Under the pieces are notes generated by a model. It was not told the DNA's origin. It was given only the letters and a program-made list of their open reading frames with translations, and searched no databases. From Brevibacterium permense (GTDB lineage: Bacteria > Actinomycetota > Actinomycetes > Actinomycetales > Brevibacteriaceae): a stretch of DNA of 64,000 nt. The stretch spans positions 301,609 to 365,608 of the forward strand of contig NZ_JABSSX010000004.1 of NCBI RefSeq assembly GCF_013280495.1, written 5' to 3'. The position numbers and the translations under genes were made by a program. This document shows, in pieces, positions 9,234 to 17,447 of the stretch. Each line of letters starts with the position of its first letter. Position 1 is the stretch's first letter.

Positions 9234-10201
9234 ATCGACATCTCACCGAAGTGAACAAACCGAAGAAACGTCTGCGCATCTTCCACGGCCGCATGTACTT
9301 CGCCCTCCAGGCCCTCGCCGGAGCGGCATGGTGGCTGGGCACCGCGATGATTCCCGGGGTGGCGGACGCGACTCTCGGCAGCATCGACCCGCTGCTCATC
9401 GCGATCGTCGACATTCCGCTGTTCGTCATCGGTTCTGCCCTGGCCGCACTCAACTTCCGCTGGGCGGTGTGGATCGCCACCGGGTGGACCGTGCTCGTGG
9501 CGCTGGGCATGGTCATCTACGCAACCGCCACCACCGAGGCGGGACTCGGCGCCGTCCTCATGATCCTTGCCGCAATCGGCAGCCTCCTTGCCGGTGTGCT
9601 CATGATCGTCGGCCGCATCCCGTCCGAGAAGCTCCTGGTCGGACCCTTCGCGTTCCACAGTTCGCACACCCGCATCCGATCCCGCCTGCTGATGCACACC
9701 ACCATCCAGATCGTCGTGTTCTGGGGCGTCTTCCTCATAATCATCCCGGTCATCATCAATGCCTTCGAAGACCGCTGGAACCTCTCCTACAAGTTCCCGA
9801 TCCTCCTGGTCGTCGTCGGCTTCGCCCTGCTCGCCGTCTCCAGCGTCATCGGCGTGTGGTCGGCCCGAGCGATCGCGAACTTCGGCTCCGGCACCCCGCT
9901 GCCCTCGCAGATGGCCCACCACCTCGTCGCCCGCGGCCCCTACGCCTTCGTCCGCAATCCGATGGCCATCGCCGGCGTCGTCCAAGGCATGGCGATGGGT
10001 CTGCTCATCGGCTCGTGGCTCGTCGTCGTGTATGCGCTCATCGGCTCCCTGCTGTGGAACTGGCTCATCCTCCCCCACGAGGAGACCGACCTGATCGAAC
10101 GCTTCGGCGACGAATACCGCGACTATGCCAAGCGGGTCCGCTGCTGGTGGCCGACCTTCTCGACCGCCGGATCGTCGCCCGACCTTGTCGACGAGGACTG
10201 A
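9230..10201 (+). CDS. Membrane protein with C-terminal ICMT/PEMT-type methyltransferase region
   Basis: 323 residues with about eight hydrophobic segments. The N-terminal half (residues 20-130) is a set of small helices of unknown function. The C-terminal part holds the isoprenylcysteine/phospholipid methyltransferase signature: HHLVARGPYAFVRNPMAI (about 228-245), then LILPHEETDLIERFGDEY and YAKRVRCWWP, where the RxPxxxRNP and the E..L..FG.EY patterns bind S-adenosylmethionine. It likely methylates a lipid or membrane metabolite. Four-base overlap with the phzF-like gene upstream points to one transcript; no functional link between the two is known to me. Confidence 0.75.
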   Translation: MNRHLTEVNKPKKRLRIFHGRMYFALQALAGAAWWLGTAMIPGVADATLGSIDPLLIAIVDIPLFVIGSALAALNFRWAVWIATGWTVLVALGMVIYATATTEAGLGAVLMILAAIGSLLAGVLMIVGRIPSEKLLVGPFAFHSSHTRIRSRLLMHTTIQIVVFWGVFLIIIPVIINAFEDRWNLSYKFPILLVVVGFALLAVSSVIGVWSARAIANFGSGTPLPSQMAHHLVARGPYAFVRNPMAIAGVVQGMAMGLLIGSWLVVVYALIGSLLWNWLILPHEETDLIERFGDEYRDYAKRVRCWWPTFSTAGSSPDLVDED

Positions 10202-10246
10202 TCGGCCTACGCTCGGTCAAGACCATCCACTCACCGAGGAGGCTGC

Positions 10247-10471
10247 ATGGTCACGTTCACCACTGAACTCCTGGAACTCGGCAACAACGTCGGCATCGAA
10301 GTTCCCGAGGACATCGTCACGATCGAAGGCTATTCCTATCCCTCGACGAACGCGGTGATGGGTGGGAAGTACCTGCTCCCGCTCGCCAAGGAACACCGGG
10401 AGTAGATCGGTGTCGCCGGCGGTGAGACCCGCGATCGCCGGATCAGGAAGATCGTCGACTCGCTCGGCTGA
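10247..10471 (+). pseudogene. Decayed YdeI/OmpD-associated (DUF1905-type) gene
   Basis: An ATG at 10247 preceded by GAGGAGG opens 52 codons (VTFTTELLELGNNVGIEVPE, then IVTIEGYSYPSTNAVMGGKYLLPLAKEHRE) before a TAG at 10403. The opening resembles the DUF1905 half of YdeI/OmpD-associated proteins (an F-xxx-L...V-x-VP start ending in a KxxR strand). After the TAG the same frame continues IGVAGGETRDRRIRKIVDSL to a TGA at 10469; ETRxRRIxK is the characteristic C-terminal motif of the same family. So start and end remain, the middle (100 or more residues) seems deleted and a stop intervenes. The family assignment is from memory of motifs and moderate. Confidence 0.55.
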
Positions 10472-10915
10472 TCACCCTGCGTCGTGCAGGGTCACCGCAT
10501 AGCCGTCGAGATCCGCGAAGGCGAAGGTCAGCCCGAAGGGGCTGGGAGCGGGCGCCCGGAGGATCTCCACCCCCGCCTCGGCGAGGGAATCATGCAGCGC
10601 CTGCGCATCATCGCACCTCAGCCACAGCGCCATCCCGTTTCCCGGACGGTCGCCGGAGTCGAGGTCGACGCCGGGCAGCGGTTCGCGCACGGCGAAGGGG
10701 ATCGGCGAAGTCGTGAAGACGACCGCTCCGGGAGGAGCAGCCGGGGCACGGGTGAGGCCGAGCCGCGATTCGTAGAACTGTGCGGCCGCCTCCACGTCTC
10801 GGACCTGCAAGGCGATGAAGTCCGGACCGGTCGCTCGTGCGACGGTTCCAGCACCGGTCGATTCCGTGGTGGCCGATTCTGTGCCCATCTTCTCTGTGCT
10901 CATTGACGTGTTCAT
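10472..10915 (-). CDS. VOC (glyoxalase/bleomycin-resistance-type) family protein
   Basis: 147 residues; a Ser/Thr-rich N-terminal 28 residues precede a single vicinal-oxygen-chelate domain: FIALQVRDVEAAAQFYESRL (about 33-52), a central PFAVREPLPGVDL, then GLTFAFADLDGYAVTLHDAG at the end. VOC proteins bind a metal and act on small molecules or sequester drugs; ligands here are incomplete to my eye (F-A-D-L-D-G-Y replaces the usual H/E-x-DPDGN), so function is unknown. The start has a strong GAGGAGG site. The last codons contain a 7-bp hairpin (ACCCTGC/GCAGGGT) that may terminate transcription at the junction with the preceding broken gene. Confidence 0.75.
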   Translation of the reverse strand: MNTSMSTEKMGTESATTESTGAGTVARATGPDFIALQVRDVEAAAQFYESRLGLTRAPAAPPGAVVFTTSPIPFAVREPLPGVDLDSGDRPGNGMALWLRCDDAQALHDSLAEAGVEILRAPAPSPFGLTFAFADLDGYAVTLHDAG

Positions 10916-11072
10916 GGCGTCCTCCTCATCTCACGGCAGCTCGCCGCCTCGCGGCCGACGCCCCTGTCGGACGATGGTCACCGAGGCGCTCGGCCGGTGC
11001 ATCGCGGCCCTCGAAGAAGCCGAGGACGGCTGAGGGCCGGGAGACCGGGGCCCCGGACTGACCTGATCGGAC

Positions 11073-11549
11073 CTACACCGGCGCGAGTTCCTTTTCGGAT
11101 TCCCGCCTCGACGGCCCCTTCGGCCATGCGGCCAGGCAGCACAGGCCGAGGAGCGCGCCGATGCCGGCGCCGAGAGTGTTCGTGACGAGGTCGCTGAGCG
11201 TGGCGAAGCGGGACTGAGTGAGCACGGTGCCCTGGAAGATCTCAATGGCGGCGCTGAAACCCGCCCCGAAGAGGAATCCGAGCCACCAGCGTCGCCGTCC
11301 GAAGTGCAGGGCCGCGAGGAAGCCGAAGGGAATGAACATCGCCACATTGCCGAGCTTCTCGACCCGTTCATAGGTCAGCCAGGCGGTTTCCCGGTGAGCG
11401 GCGAAGAGGTCGAGTGCGTGCCCGATGAGAGTGTCCGGGCCGGTGCCCATCTGCTGCGGGGTCAGCGTGATGGCGGCGATGAAGAGTGTGTAGAGGACGA
11501 GAAGGGCCAGCGGCGCACCGACTGTGCGCTGATCACGATCGGTCATCAC
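11073..11549 (-). CDS. VanZ family membrane protein (copy 1)
   Basis: 158 residues with four or five transmembrane helices and VanZ landmarks: TLTPQQMG near residue 30, EKLGNVAMFIPFGFLAALHF (about 63-82), then SAAIEIFQGTVLTQSRFATL and LSDLVTNTLGAGIGALLG. VanZ-like proteins give low-level teicoplanin tolerance in enterococci, but most homologues are of unknown function in the envelope. It lies just upstream on the map of a second VanZ gene on the same strand with the same motif order, so the two are tandem paralogues. Confidence 0.82.
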   Translation of the reverse strand: MMTDRDQRTVGAPLALLVLYTLFIAAITLTPQQMGTGPDTLIGHALDLFAAHRETAWLTYERVEKLGNVAMFIPFGFLAALHFGRRRWWLGFLFGAGFSAAIEIFQGTVLTQSRFATLSDLVTNTLGAGIGALLGLCCLAAWPKGPSRRESEKELAPV

Positions 11550-11626
11550 CGACCAACTTACGACCGATTCCTGGGCACATCCTCAGATGCGGATATGAAC
11601 CGGCTCACACCGGACCTCAGCCACTC

Positions 11627-12094
11627 TCACCGAACCTCATGGTCGACGGGGACTCTGTCCATCCTCGGTGGCCAGATCTTCATGACGATGAGTCCGACCA
11701 CCGATCCGATGCCGGCACCGAGGCTGTTCGTGACGAGATCACTGATCGTGGCGAAGCGCGTGGGTGAGAGCAGGGTCGCCTGAGTTCCCTCGATGAGGCA
11801 GGTGAACGCGATGCCTGCGACCCAGCCGACCCACCAGCGGCTGCGGCCGCACTGGAGGGCCACAAGCAGGCCGAAGGGAATGAACATTCCGACGTTCGCG
11901 AGCTTCTCGAGGATGTCAAAGCTGATCCATGCGCTCACCCGGTGGGAGGCGAGGAACTCGAGCAGTCCTGCGATGAACGACCCGGGGCCCGTGTCCAGCT
12001 GATTCGGCGTGAGCGTGACGAGGCCGATGAAGACCGTGTAGAGGATGAGCAGCGCCAGGGGCACCGTCCGCAGCTGTCGCCTCGTGCCCGTCAT
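11627..12094 (-). CDS. VanZ family membrane protein (copy 2)
   Basis: 155 residues, paralogous to the next gene downstream on this strand: TLTPNQLDTGPGSF, EKLANVGMFIPFGLLVALQC, IEGTQATLLSPTRFATISDL and VTNSLGAGIGSVVGL align motif by motif with copy 1. ATG at 12094 has GGGGAA ribosome site. Copies are separated by about 77 bases and were probably born by tandem duplication and have diverged substantially. Role in the envelope unknown. Confidence 0.82.
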   Translation of the reverse strand: MTGTRRQLRTVPLALLILYTVFIGLVTLTPNQLDTGPGSFIAGLLEFLASHRVSAWISFDILEKLANVGMFIPFGLLVALQCGRSRWWVGWVAGIAFTCLIEGTQATLLSPTRFATISDLVTNSLGAGIGSVVGLIVMKIWPPRMDRVPVDHEVR

Positions 12095-12250
12095 CGTTCC
12101 CCTGTCCTCGGCCTCCAGTCGCTCGGCCCGGTCTCATTGTGCCCGTCTGCGGCATGAGGGTCGAGGGATTCCCGCATCGATTGCGGGAATCACCCCGACC
12201 ATTGCGGTCTCACGCCCGGGATTCAGACAAGCAGAATCGGACGAGCTGAA

Positions 12251-13330
12251 TCAGGCGATTGCCTCGACGTCATCGAAGCTCGCGGTGTCGATGACGACGC
12301 GGAACTGCACGTCTCCGGCCACGACTCGGTCGTAGGCGGCGTCCGCCTCGGTGACGGGGATCGTCTCGATCTTCGCGGCGATGCCGTGTTCGGCGCAGAA
12401 GTCGAGCATCTCCTGGGTCTCGGCGATGCCGCCGATGTTCGATCCGGCGATCGCCTTGGCACCGCCGATGACGGCGCCGAAGGAGAACTCCTGCTTCTCC
12501 GGCGGGAGGCCGACGACGGCCATAACCCCGCGCGGCTTGAGCAGCCCCAGGTAACGGTTGACGGGGATGTCGGCGCTGATGGTGTTGAGGATGAGGTCGA
12601 ACTCGCCGGCGTGGTCGGAGAAGAAGTTCTCGTCGGTGGTGGCGAGCATCCGCTTCGCACCGAGTTCCAGCGCCGCGGCTTCCTTCTTCAGCGTGCGCGA
12701 GAGCACGGTGACCTGCGAGCCCATGGCCGCGGCTATCTGGACACCCATGTGGCCGAGTCCACCGAGTCCGAGCACGGCGACCTGCTTGGGAGCGCCGTTC
12801 TTCAACTCAGCGGCACCCCAGCGGTTCAGCGGTGCATAGGTGGTGATGCCCGCGCACAGCAGCGGGGCGGCGACGTCGAAGTCGAGCGCATCGGGGATTC
12901 GGCAGACGAAGCGTTCGTTGACGACGACCTTCTGCGCGTATCCGCCCTGGGTGATCGTGCCGTCGACGTCTTCGGCGTTGTACGTGCCGACGCTGCCGTT
13001 CAGGCAGTTCTGCTCCTGACCGGCCCGGCATTCCTCGCATTCGCCGCAAGAGTTCACCATGCAGCCCACGCCCACGCGGTCGCCGACCTTCCAATCAGTG
13101 ACATCGGAACCGACTGCCTCGACGACGCCGGCGATCTCGTGGCCGACGGTGAGCGGGAAGTGCGCCTCGCCCCATTCGTTGCGGATGGTGTGGATGTCGC
13201 TGTGGCAGATGCCTGCGGCCCTGATGTCGATGACGACGTCATCGGGTCGGGGGTCCCGGCGTTCGATCGAGGCCACGCGGAACGGCTGATCCGCTCCCGT
13301 CTTCTGCAGTGCCTTGACGCTGATGCTCAT
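12251..13330 (-). CDS. Zinc-dependent NAD(P) alcohol dehydrogenase, cinnamyl-alcohol dehydrogenase type
   Basis: 359 residues of the medium-chain dehydrogenase family. Catalytic zinc: GICHSDIHTI (Cys about 43) and GHEIAGVVEAVGSDV (His-Glu about 64). Structural zinc: four cysteines in NSCGECEECRAGQEQNC (about 95-111). NAD(P)-binding: AVLGLGGLGHMGVQIAAAMG (about 189-208). Length and the YNAEDVDGTITQGGYAQKV segment are those of the CAD/YahK-like subgroup, which reduces aldehydes, often with NADPH. A strong AAGGAGATC site precedes ATG 13330. No neighbouring gene indicates the substrate. Confidence 0.9.
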   Translation of the reverse strand: MSISVKALQKTGADQPFRVASIERRDPRPDDVVIDIRAAGICHSDIHTIRNEWGEAHFPLTVGHEIAGVVEAVGSDVTDWKVGDRVGVGCMVNSCGECEECRAGQEQNCLNGSVGTYNAEDVDGTITQGGYAQKVVVNERFVCRIPDALDFDVAAPLLCAGITTYAPLNRWGAAELKNGAPKQVAVLGLGGLGHMGVQIAAAMGSQVTVLSRTLKKEAAALELGAKRMLATTDENFFSDHAGEFDLILNTISADIPVNRYLGLLKPRGVMAVVGLPPEKQEFSFGAVIGGAKAIAGSNIGGIAETQEMLDFCAEHGIAAKIETIPVTEADAAYDRVVAGDVQFRVVIDTASFDDVEAIA

Positions 13331-13429
13331 GTGATCTCCTTGGACTTGCGTATCCGTTGCTGGGCCACATCGTCCAGCGCTTGCGGCTCGCAGTCTATTC
13401 CATGCACATGGACTTATTCTTCGTGAATC

Positions 13430-13500
13430 CGCTCAGTCCCTTATTCGGTGCCATCGTCCCGCTCAGTCCCTCGTTCGGCCCCATCGAACGGCTCAGTCCT
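13430..13500. repeat. 30-bp tandem repeat, about 2.4 copies
   Basis: Copies start at 13430, 13460 and 13490. The first two are 30 bases each and share CGCTCAGTCCC(T)..TTCGG..CCATCG with a handful of differences; the third is cut off after GGCTCAGTCCT. The third copy covers the stop codon of the DNA polymerase gene (TCA at 13493-13495 on the plus strand), so the gene end and the repeat are interlocked. Confidence 0.75.
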
Positions 13501-15283
13501 TGATCGCCCGCTCACCGATGCTCAGATCGAGGGGGAAATCGACGGGGGCAGCTCCGAACATCAGTCGACCCGCCGAGGCGGCCGCCGCCCTGATCGCCTC
13601 CGCCGCCGCCTCGGCCTGCTCGGTCGGGGCATGGACGATGACCTCATCGTGGAGGAAGAACACGAGGTGAGCACGGCGGGAGAACACCGGTCCCGAGGCG
13701 GCCGCCTCAGATGTGTCCTCGATCTCCGGCAGCCGCGCCAGGCGCAGCCGCAGGTCAGCCAGCCAGGCCAGCGCCCATTCGGCCGCGGTGCCCTGAACGA
13801 CGAAATTGCGGGTGAATCGTCCCTGGTCACCGGCGGCCCGCCGGGCCCTCTGCTCATCGGCACCGGTGGCATCGAAGCGGTTCGCGGCCCTCTGCAGTCT
13901 CTGCCACCCTTCGCCAGGAGGTGGGGAGGTCCGCCCCAACCAGGTGGACACGACTCCTCCCTGTCGTCCCGCCTCGGCGGCGGAATCGACGAGGTGCATG
14001 GCGGCGGGGAAGTTCTGCCGCAGACGCGGCACCAGGGCTCCGGCCTCCCCGGTCGTCGACCCGTACATCGCCCCGAGCACCGCGATCTTCGCCTCTTGCC
14101 GGGTGGCCACGACGCCGGCGTCGACGAGCCCGGAGTAGAGATCGCGGCCGAATCCGGCCGCGGCCATCGCCCGGTCTCCGGACATGGCGGCGAGCGCACG
14201 GGGTTCGAGCTGGGCGACATCGGCGGAGACGAGCCGCCATCCCTCGTCGGCACGCAGGGCCGGACGCAGCTGCCGCGGGATCTGCAGGGCCCCTCCCCCG
14301 CTGGCCGCCCACCGTCCGGTGACGACTCCGCCGGGCACATAGACCGGACGGTAGCGGCCTTCATCGACCCATTCATCGAGCCAATGCCACCCGTTGGCAC
14401 TCAGCAGCCGCGCCATCTTCTTGTACTCGAGCAGGGGCGCGATCGCCGGATGTTCACTCCTCTGCAGCTCCCATTTCGAGGTCGAGGCGACATTGATGCC
14501 GGCATTGCGCAGCGACGCGAGCAGCCGGTTCGGCGAATCGAGGTTGACCCGCGGATCCTCGAGGGCCGCGCGGACTTCCTCGGCCTTGGACAGCATCTTC
14601 TGAGGCTTCCCGTCGCGGATCGGCCGGGGACCGAGCAGTTCGGTCAGTATCCGATCGTGTTCGGCTTCGTCCCAGGGCACCCCCGCCGCACGCATCTCTG
14701 CGGCGACGAGTCCTCCCGCCGATTCCGCGGCCAGCAGCAGCCTCAGGCGTCCCGGATCGCTCGCGGTCTCGATCGCCGCGGTCTGCCGGGCATGTTCAGC
14801 CAGGGCCGACTCGAGATCGTGCGGAACCTGTGGGATGAATCCTCGCCCGGCATCGACGTCGAAGAGAGCGGCCGCCTGTTCGGGTGCGGCAGCGTCGGCG
14901 GGCGCGGCGTCCCATTCAGAGGCTGTGCGCACCGCCTCCGGTGCGGTGACGAGCTCGGAGCGGGCGAGGATCGCATGAGCCAAGCGCAGATCGTGGCAGC
15001 GCTCAAGACTCGCCCGGGCGGCCAACAGCGGCGGGCACCATTTCGCGGTATCGCTGAGGACCCAGCGAGGGCGGGCCCCGCCCGGCTCGCTCGGATCTAC
15101 CCCGGCCCCGTCCTCACGGTCACGGACGAAATCGGGCAGGTCCGCCTCGGCGAGGTCGATCCGACCGATCTCCCGACCTGCGCTGTCAAGGTCGACGATC
15201 CCGATCCGCTGCCCCTCGAACCCGGTTCCGGGCACGGTTCCGAGCACGCAGGCGGTGGGCCGCTGAACGGGGGCGGAGGTCAT
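13493..15283 (-). CDS. Bifunctional 3'-5' exonuclease / family A DNA polymerase (short Pol I-like)
   Basis: 596 residues, lacking the 5' nuclease domain of true Pol I (about 900). The C-terminal polymerase domain shows motif A (SADVAQLEPRALAAMSGDRA, about 355-374), a motif B-like helix (ATRQEAKIAVLGAMYGSTTG, about 394-413) and motif C (VFFLHDEVIVHAP, His-Asp-Glu catalytic). The N-terminal 180 residues occupy the exonuclease position but show no convincing DxE motifs, so proofreading is doubtful. Such stand-alone polymerases recur in actinomycetes and are annotated as bifunctional exonuclease/polymerase; role in repair is presumed. No clear Shine-Dalgarno before ATG 15283, so possibly leaderless. 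Confidence 0.85.
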   Translation of the reverse strand: MTSAPVQRPTACVLGTVPGTGFEGQRIGIVDLDSAGREIGRIDLAEADLPDFVRDREDGAGVDPSEPGGARPRWVLSDTAKWCPPLLAARASLERCHDLRLAHAILARSELVTAPEAVRTASEWDAAPADAAAPEQAAALFDVDAGRGFIPQVPHDLESALAEHARQTAAIETASDPGRLRLLLAAESAGGLVAAEMRAAGVPWDEAEHDRILTELLGPRPIRDGKPQKMLSKAEEVRAALEDPRVNLDSPNRLLASLRNAGINVASTSKWELQRSEHPAIAPLLEYKKMARLLSANGWHWLDEWVDEGRYRPVYVPGGVVTGRWAASGGGALQIPRQLRPALRADEGWRLVSADVAQLEPRALAAMSGDRAMAAAGFGRDLYSGLVDAGVVATRQEAKIAVLGAMYGSTTGEAGALVPRLRQNFPAAMHLVDSAAEAGRQGGVVSTWLGRTSPPPGEGWQRLQRAANRFDATGADEQRARRAAGDQGRFTRNFVVQGTAAEWALAWLADLRLRLARLPEIEDTSEAAASGPVFSRRAHLVFFLHDEVIVHAPTEQAEAAAEAIRAAAASAGRLMFGAAPVDFPLDLSIGERAIKD

Positions 15284-15442
15284 GGATCCAGCCTACGCCG
15301 CAGGCTCGCTCGGACAGCCGCTCAGACGATCTCCCGCTCGCCTGTCCGCACCCTGACCCTGACCGCCTGCGGCGAACGTGATCCTGGTAACGTCGTGAGC
15401 GAATTCCGGGTGCCGAACTCCGCTCGAAAGGTCAGACGCAAC

Positions 15443-16816
15443 ATGGACGTTGTCTCCTCCCTCATCTCCGCTCTGCCGGCCACGGCCGTCATCACCGATC
15501 CCGATTCGATGGACGCCTACCGGTGGGACCGTGCGCACGACCCCGACGCCGGGGTGCCTGCCGCCGTGGTCCGCGCCACCTCCACCGAGGAGGTCCAGAC
15601 GGTGGTCCGCATCGCCGCCGAGGCGAAGGTCCCGATCGTGCCCCGCGGCGCCGGATCCGGTCTGTCGGGCGGCAGCTCCGCGGTCGCCGGCGGAATCGTG
15701 CTGTCCCTGGACAAGATGCGCGAGATCAGCATCGATCCCGTCACCCGCATGGCCACGGTCCAGCCGGGCGCCTTCAACGCCGAGGTCAAGGCCGCCGCGG
15801 CCGAACACGGCCTGTGGTATCCGCCGGACCCCTCGTCCTTCGAGTTCTGCTCCATCGGCGGCAACATCGCCACGAACGCCGGCGGCTTGTGCTGCGTCAA
15901 ATACGGCGTGACCACGGACTATGTGCTCGGAATGACCGTCGTCCTCGCCGACGGTCGGGCCGTGGAACTCGGCGGGCCGCGGCTCAAGGACGTCGCCGGT
16001 CTGCCGCTGACGAAGCTGTTCGTCGGCTCGGAGGGGACCTTGGGCGTGATCACCGAGGTGACCCTGCGGCTCATTCCCGCCCAGCTGCCCCCGACGACCG
16101 TCGTCGCGATGTTCCCGAAGCTCGCCGATGCCACGAACGCCGTGCTCGAGATCGCGAAGGCCATGCGCCCCTCGATGCTCGAGTTCATGGACAAGCCGTC
16201 GATCAACGCCGTCGAGGATGAGCTGAAGATGGGTCTCGACCGTGAGGCCGAGGGCATGCTCGTCATCCAGTCCGACGAGCCCGGCGAGCACTGCACTGTG
16301 CAGGCGACGATCATCGAGGAGATCTGCAACAGCAACGACGCCGCCGAGTGCTATCTCACTGCCGACCCCGATGAGGGCGAAGCCTTCGTCACGGCCCGCC
16401 GGATCGCGATCCCGGCCGTGGAGAAGAAGGGTGCTCTGCTGCTCGAGGATGTCGGCGTTCCACTGCCGAAGCTCGGCGATCTGGTCCTCGGCATTGAGAA
16501 GATCGCGGCCGACCGCGGCGTGACGATCGCCGTCATCGCGCACGCCGGCGACGGCAACACGCACCCGCTGCTCGTCCTCGATCCCAAGGATGAGGAACAG
16601 CAGAAGCGCGCGCAGATCGCCTACGGCGAGGTCATGGATCTGGCCACAGGGCTGGGCGGGACGATCACCGGTGAGCACGGCGTCGGCCGACTCAAGGCAC
16701 CGTGGCTCGCGCCCTACCTCGGCGAGGACGTCATGGAGCTCAACCACCGGATCAAACAGGCCCTCGATCCGGACAACATCTTCAACCCGGGATCGGTCTA
16801 CACCGGACTCGTCTGA
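15443..16816 (+). CDS. FAD-linked oxidase, GlcD / D-2-hydroxyacid dehydrogenase type
   Basis: 457 residues from ATG 15443, with GAAAGG upstream. The N-terminal PCMH FAD-binding domain shows PRGAGSGLSGGSSAVAGGIV (about 69-88) and GGNIATNAGGLCCVKYG (about 140-156); the C-terminal FAD-oxidase domain ends with HAGDGNTHPLLV (about 370) and TGEHGVGRLKAPWL (about 409), where the two His residues bind the hydroxyacid carboxylate or metal. It oxidises a D-2-hydroxyacid such as glycolate or D-lactate. No glcE/glcF partners follow, so a single-subunit enzyme is more likely. The reading frame stays open far upstream, but that part is opposite the polymerase gene and not coding. Confidence 0.9.
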   Translation: MDVVSSLISALPATAVITDPDSMDAYRWDRAHDPDAGVPAAVVRATSTEEVQTVVRIAAEAKVPIVPRGAGSGLSGGSSAVAGGIVLSLDKMREISIDPVTRMATVQPGAFNAEVKAAAAEHGLWYPPDPSSFEFCSIGGNIATNAGGLCCVKYGVTTDYVLGMTVVLADGRAVELGGPRLKDVAGLPLTKLFVGSEGTLGVITEVTLRLIPAQLPPTTVVAMFPKLADATNAVLEIAKAMRPSMLEFMDKPSINAVEDELKMGLDREAEGMLVIQSDEPGEHCTVQATIIEEICNSNDAAECYLTADPDEGEAFVTARRIAIPAVEKKGALLLEDVGVPLPKLGDLVLGIEKIAADRGVTIAVIAHAGDGNTHPLLVLDPKDEEQQKRAQIAYGEVMDLATGLGGTITGEHGVGRLKAPWLAPYLGEDVMELNHRIKQALDPDNIFNPGSVYTGLV

Positions 16817-17002
16817 GGCTCCGACCGTCGGGACCGGTTCGGGTGGTTCGGGACCGCCTCGGCGGTCCGGACTGGGGCCACAGCCGCCTCGGCGGAGGGG
16901 ATTCGTGGAAGAATTCTGCACAGCTGTCGAATCGGCGTCGATTCGATCGTCTTCTCTGTGAGCGACCGAAATTCGGTCGCCGCACACAGAACGGAGCGAA
17001 CC

Positions 17003-17434
17003 ATGCGCTATTCACTGATCTTCCACGCACCCGAGCCCGGAGCCGACGGCCCCGCCCCCACCGAAGAGGACTTCCAGGAGATGATGCGCCTCATGGACGA
17101 CTTCGGCCAGGCGCTGACCTCGGCCGGGGTCTTCGTCGCCTGGGAGATGCTCGCACCCCATTCCGAGACGAAGACCGTGACCCGGAGGACCGGGGAGGTC
17201 GTCATCGAGGATGGGCCCTTTGCCGCGGCGAAAGAAGCCCTGGCCGGGATCGTCGTCATCGACGTTCCCGACATCGAGGCGGCCCTGGCCTGGGCCGAGA
17301 AGTTCCCCGGCACGAGCTACGGCACCATCGAGGTCCGACCCGCGGCGACCTCGTTCGTCGACGGCACCTGGACCCGACCGGGCGACGAGCCGACGCGCCC
17401 CGGCGACTGCCCGTCCCGCCCGGACGGCTCCTGA
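17003..17434 (+). CDS. YCII-related (DGPF-type) protein
   Basis: 143 residues beginning MRYSLIFHAPEPGADG. It has the DGPF signature in VVIEDGPFAAAKEALAGIVV (about 69-88) and the ferredoxin-like fold pattern IEAALAWAEKFPG. DGPF/YCII proteins are small dimers of unclear chemistry that are genomically tied to ECF42-type sigma factors; indeed such a sigma gene starts 13 bases downstream. The ribosome site is ACGGAG. The last 25 residues are Pro/Arg-rich and atypical. Probably a target or partner of the sigma factor in a stress response; this is inference from the family. Confidence 0.85.
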   Translation: MRYSLIFHAPEPGADGPAPTEEDFQEMMRLMDDFGQALTSAGVFVAWEMLAPHSETKTVTRRTGEVVIEDGPFAAAKEALAGIVVIDVPDIEAALAWAEKFPGTSYGTIEVRPAATSFVDGTWTRPGDEPTRPGDCPSRPDGS

Positions 17435-17447
17435 TGATCGCTCGCCG

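Noticed and set aside
13448..15442. Very long frame extending the FAD oxidase 665 codons upstream
   Set aside because: This part is antisense to the DNA polymerase gene; no homology, and the oxidase has a good start at 15443 with its own ribosome site.
15293..16987. 564-codon minus-strand frame opposite the GlcD-type gene
   Set aside because: Antisense shadow rich in Asp/Gly/Arg; no motifs.
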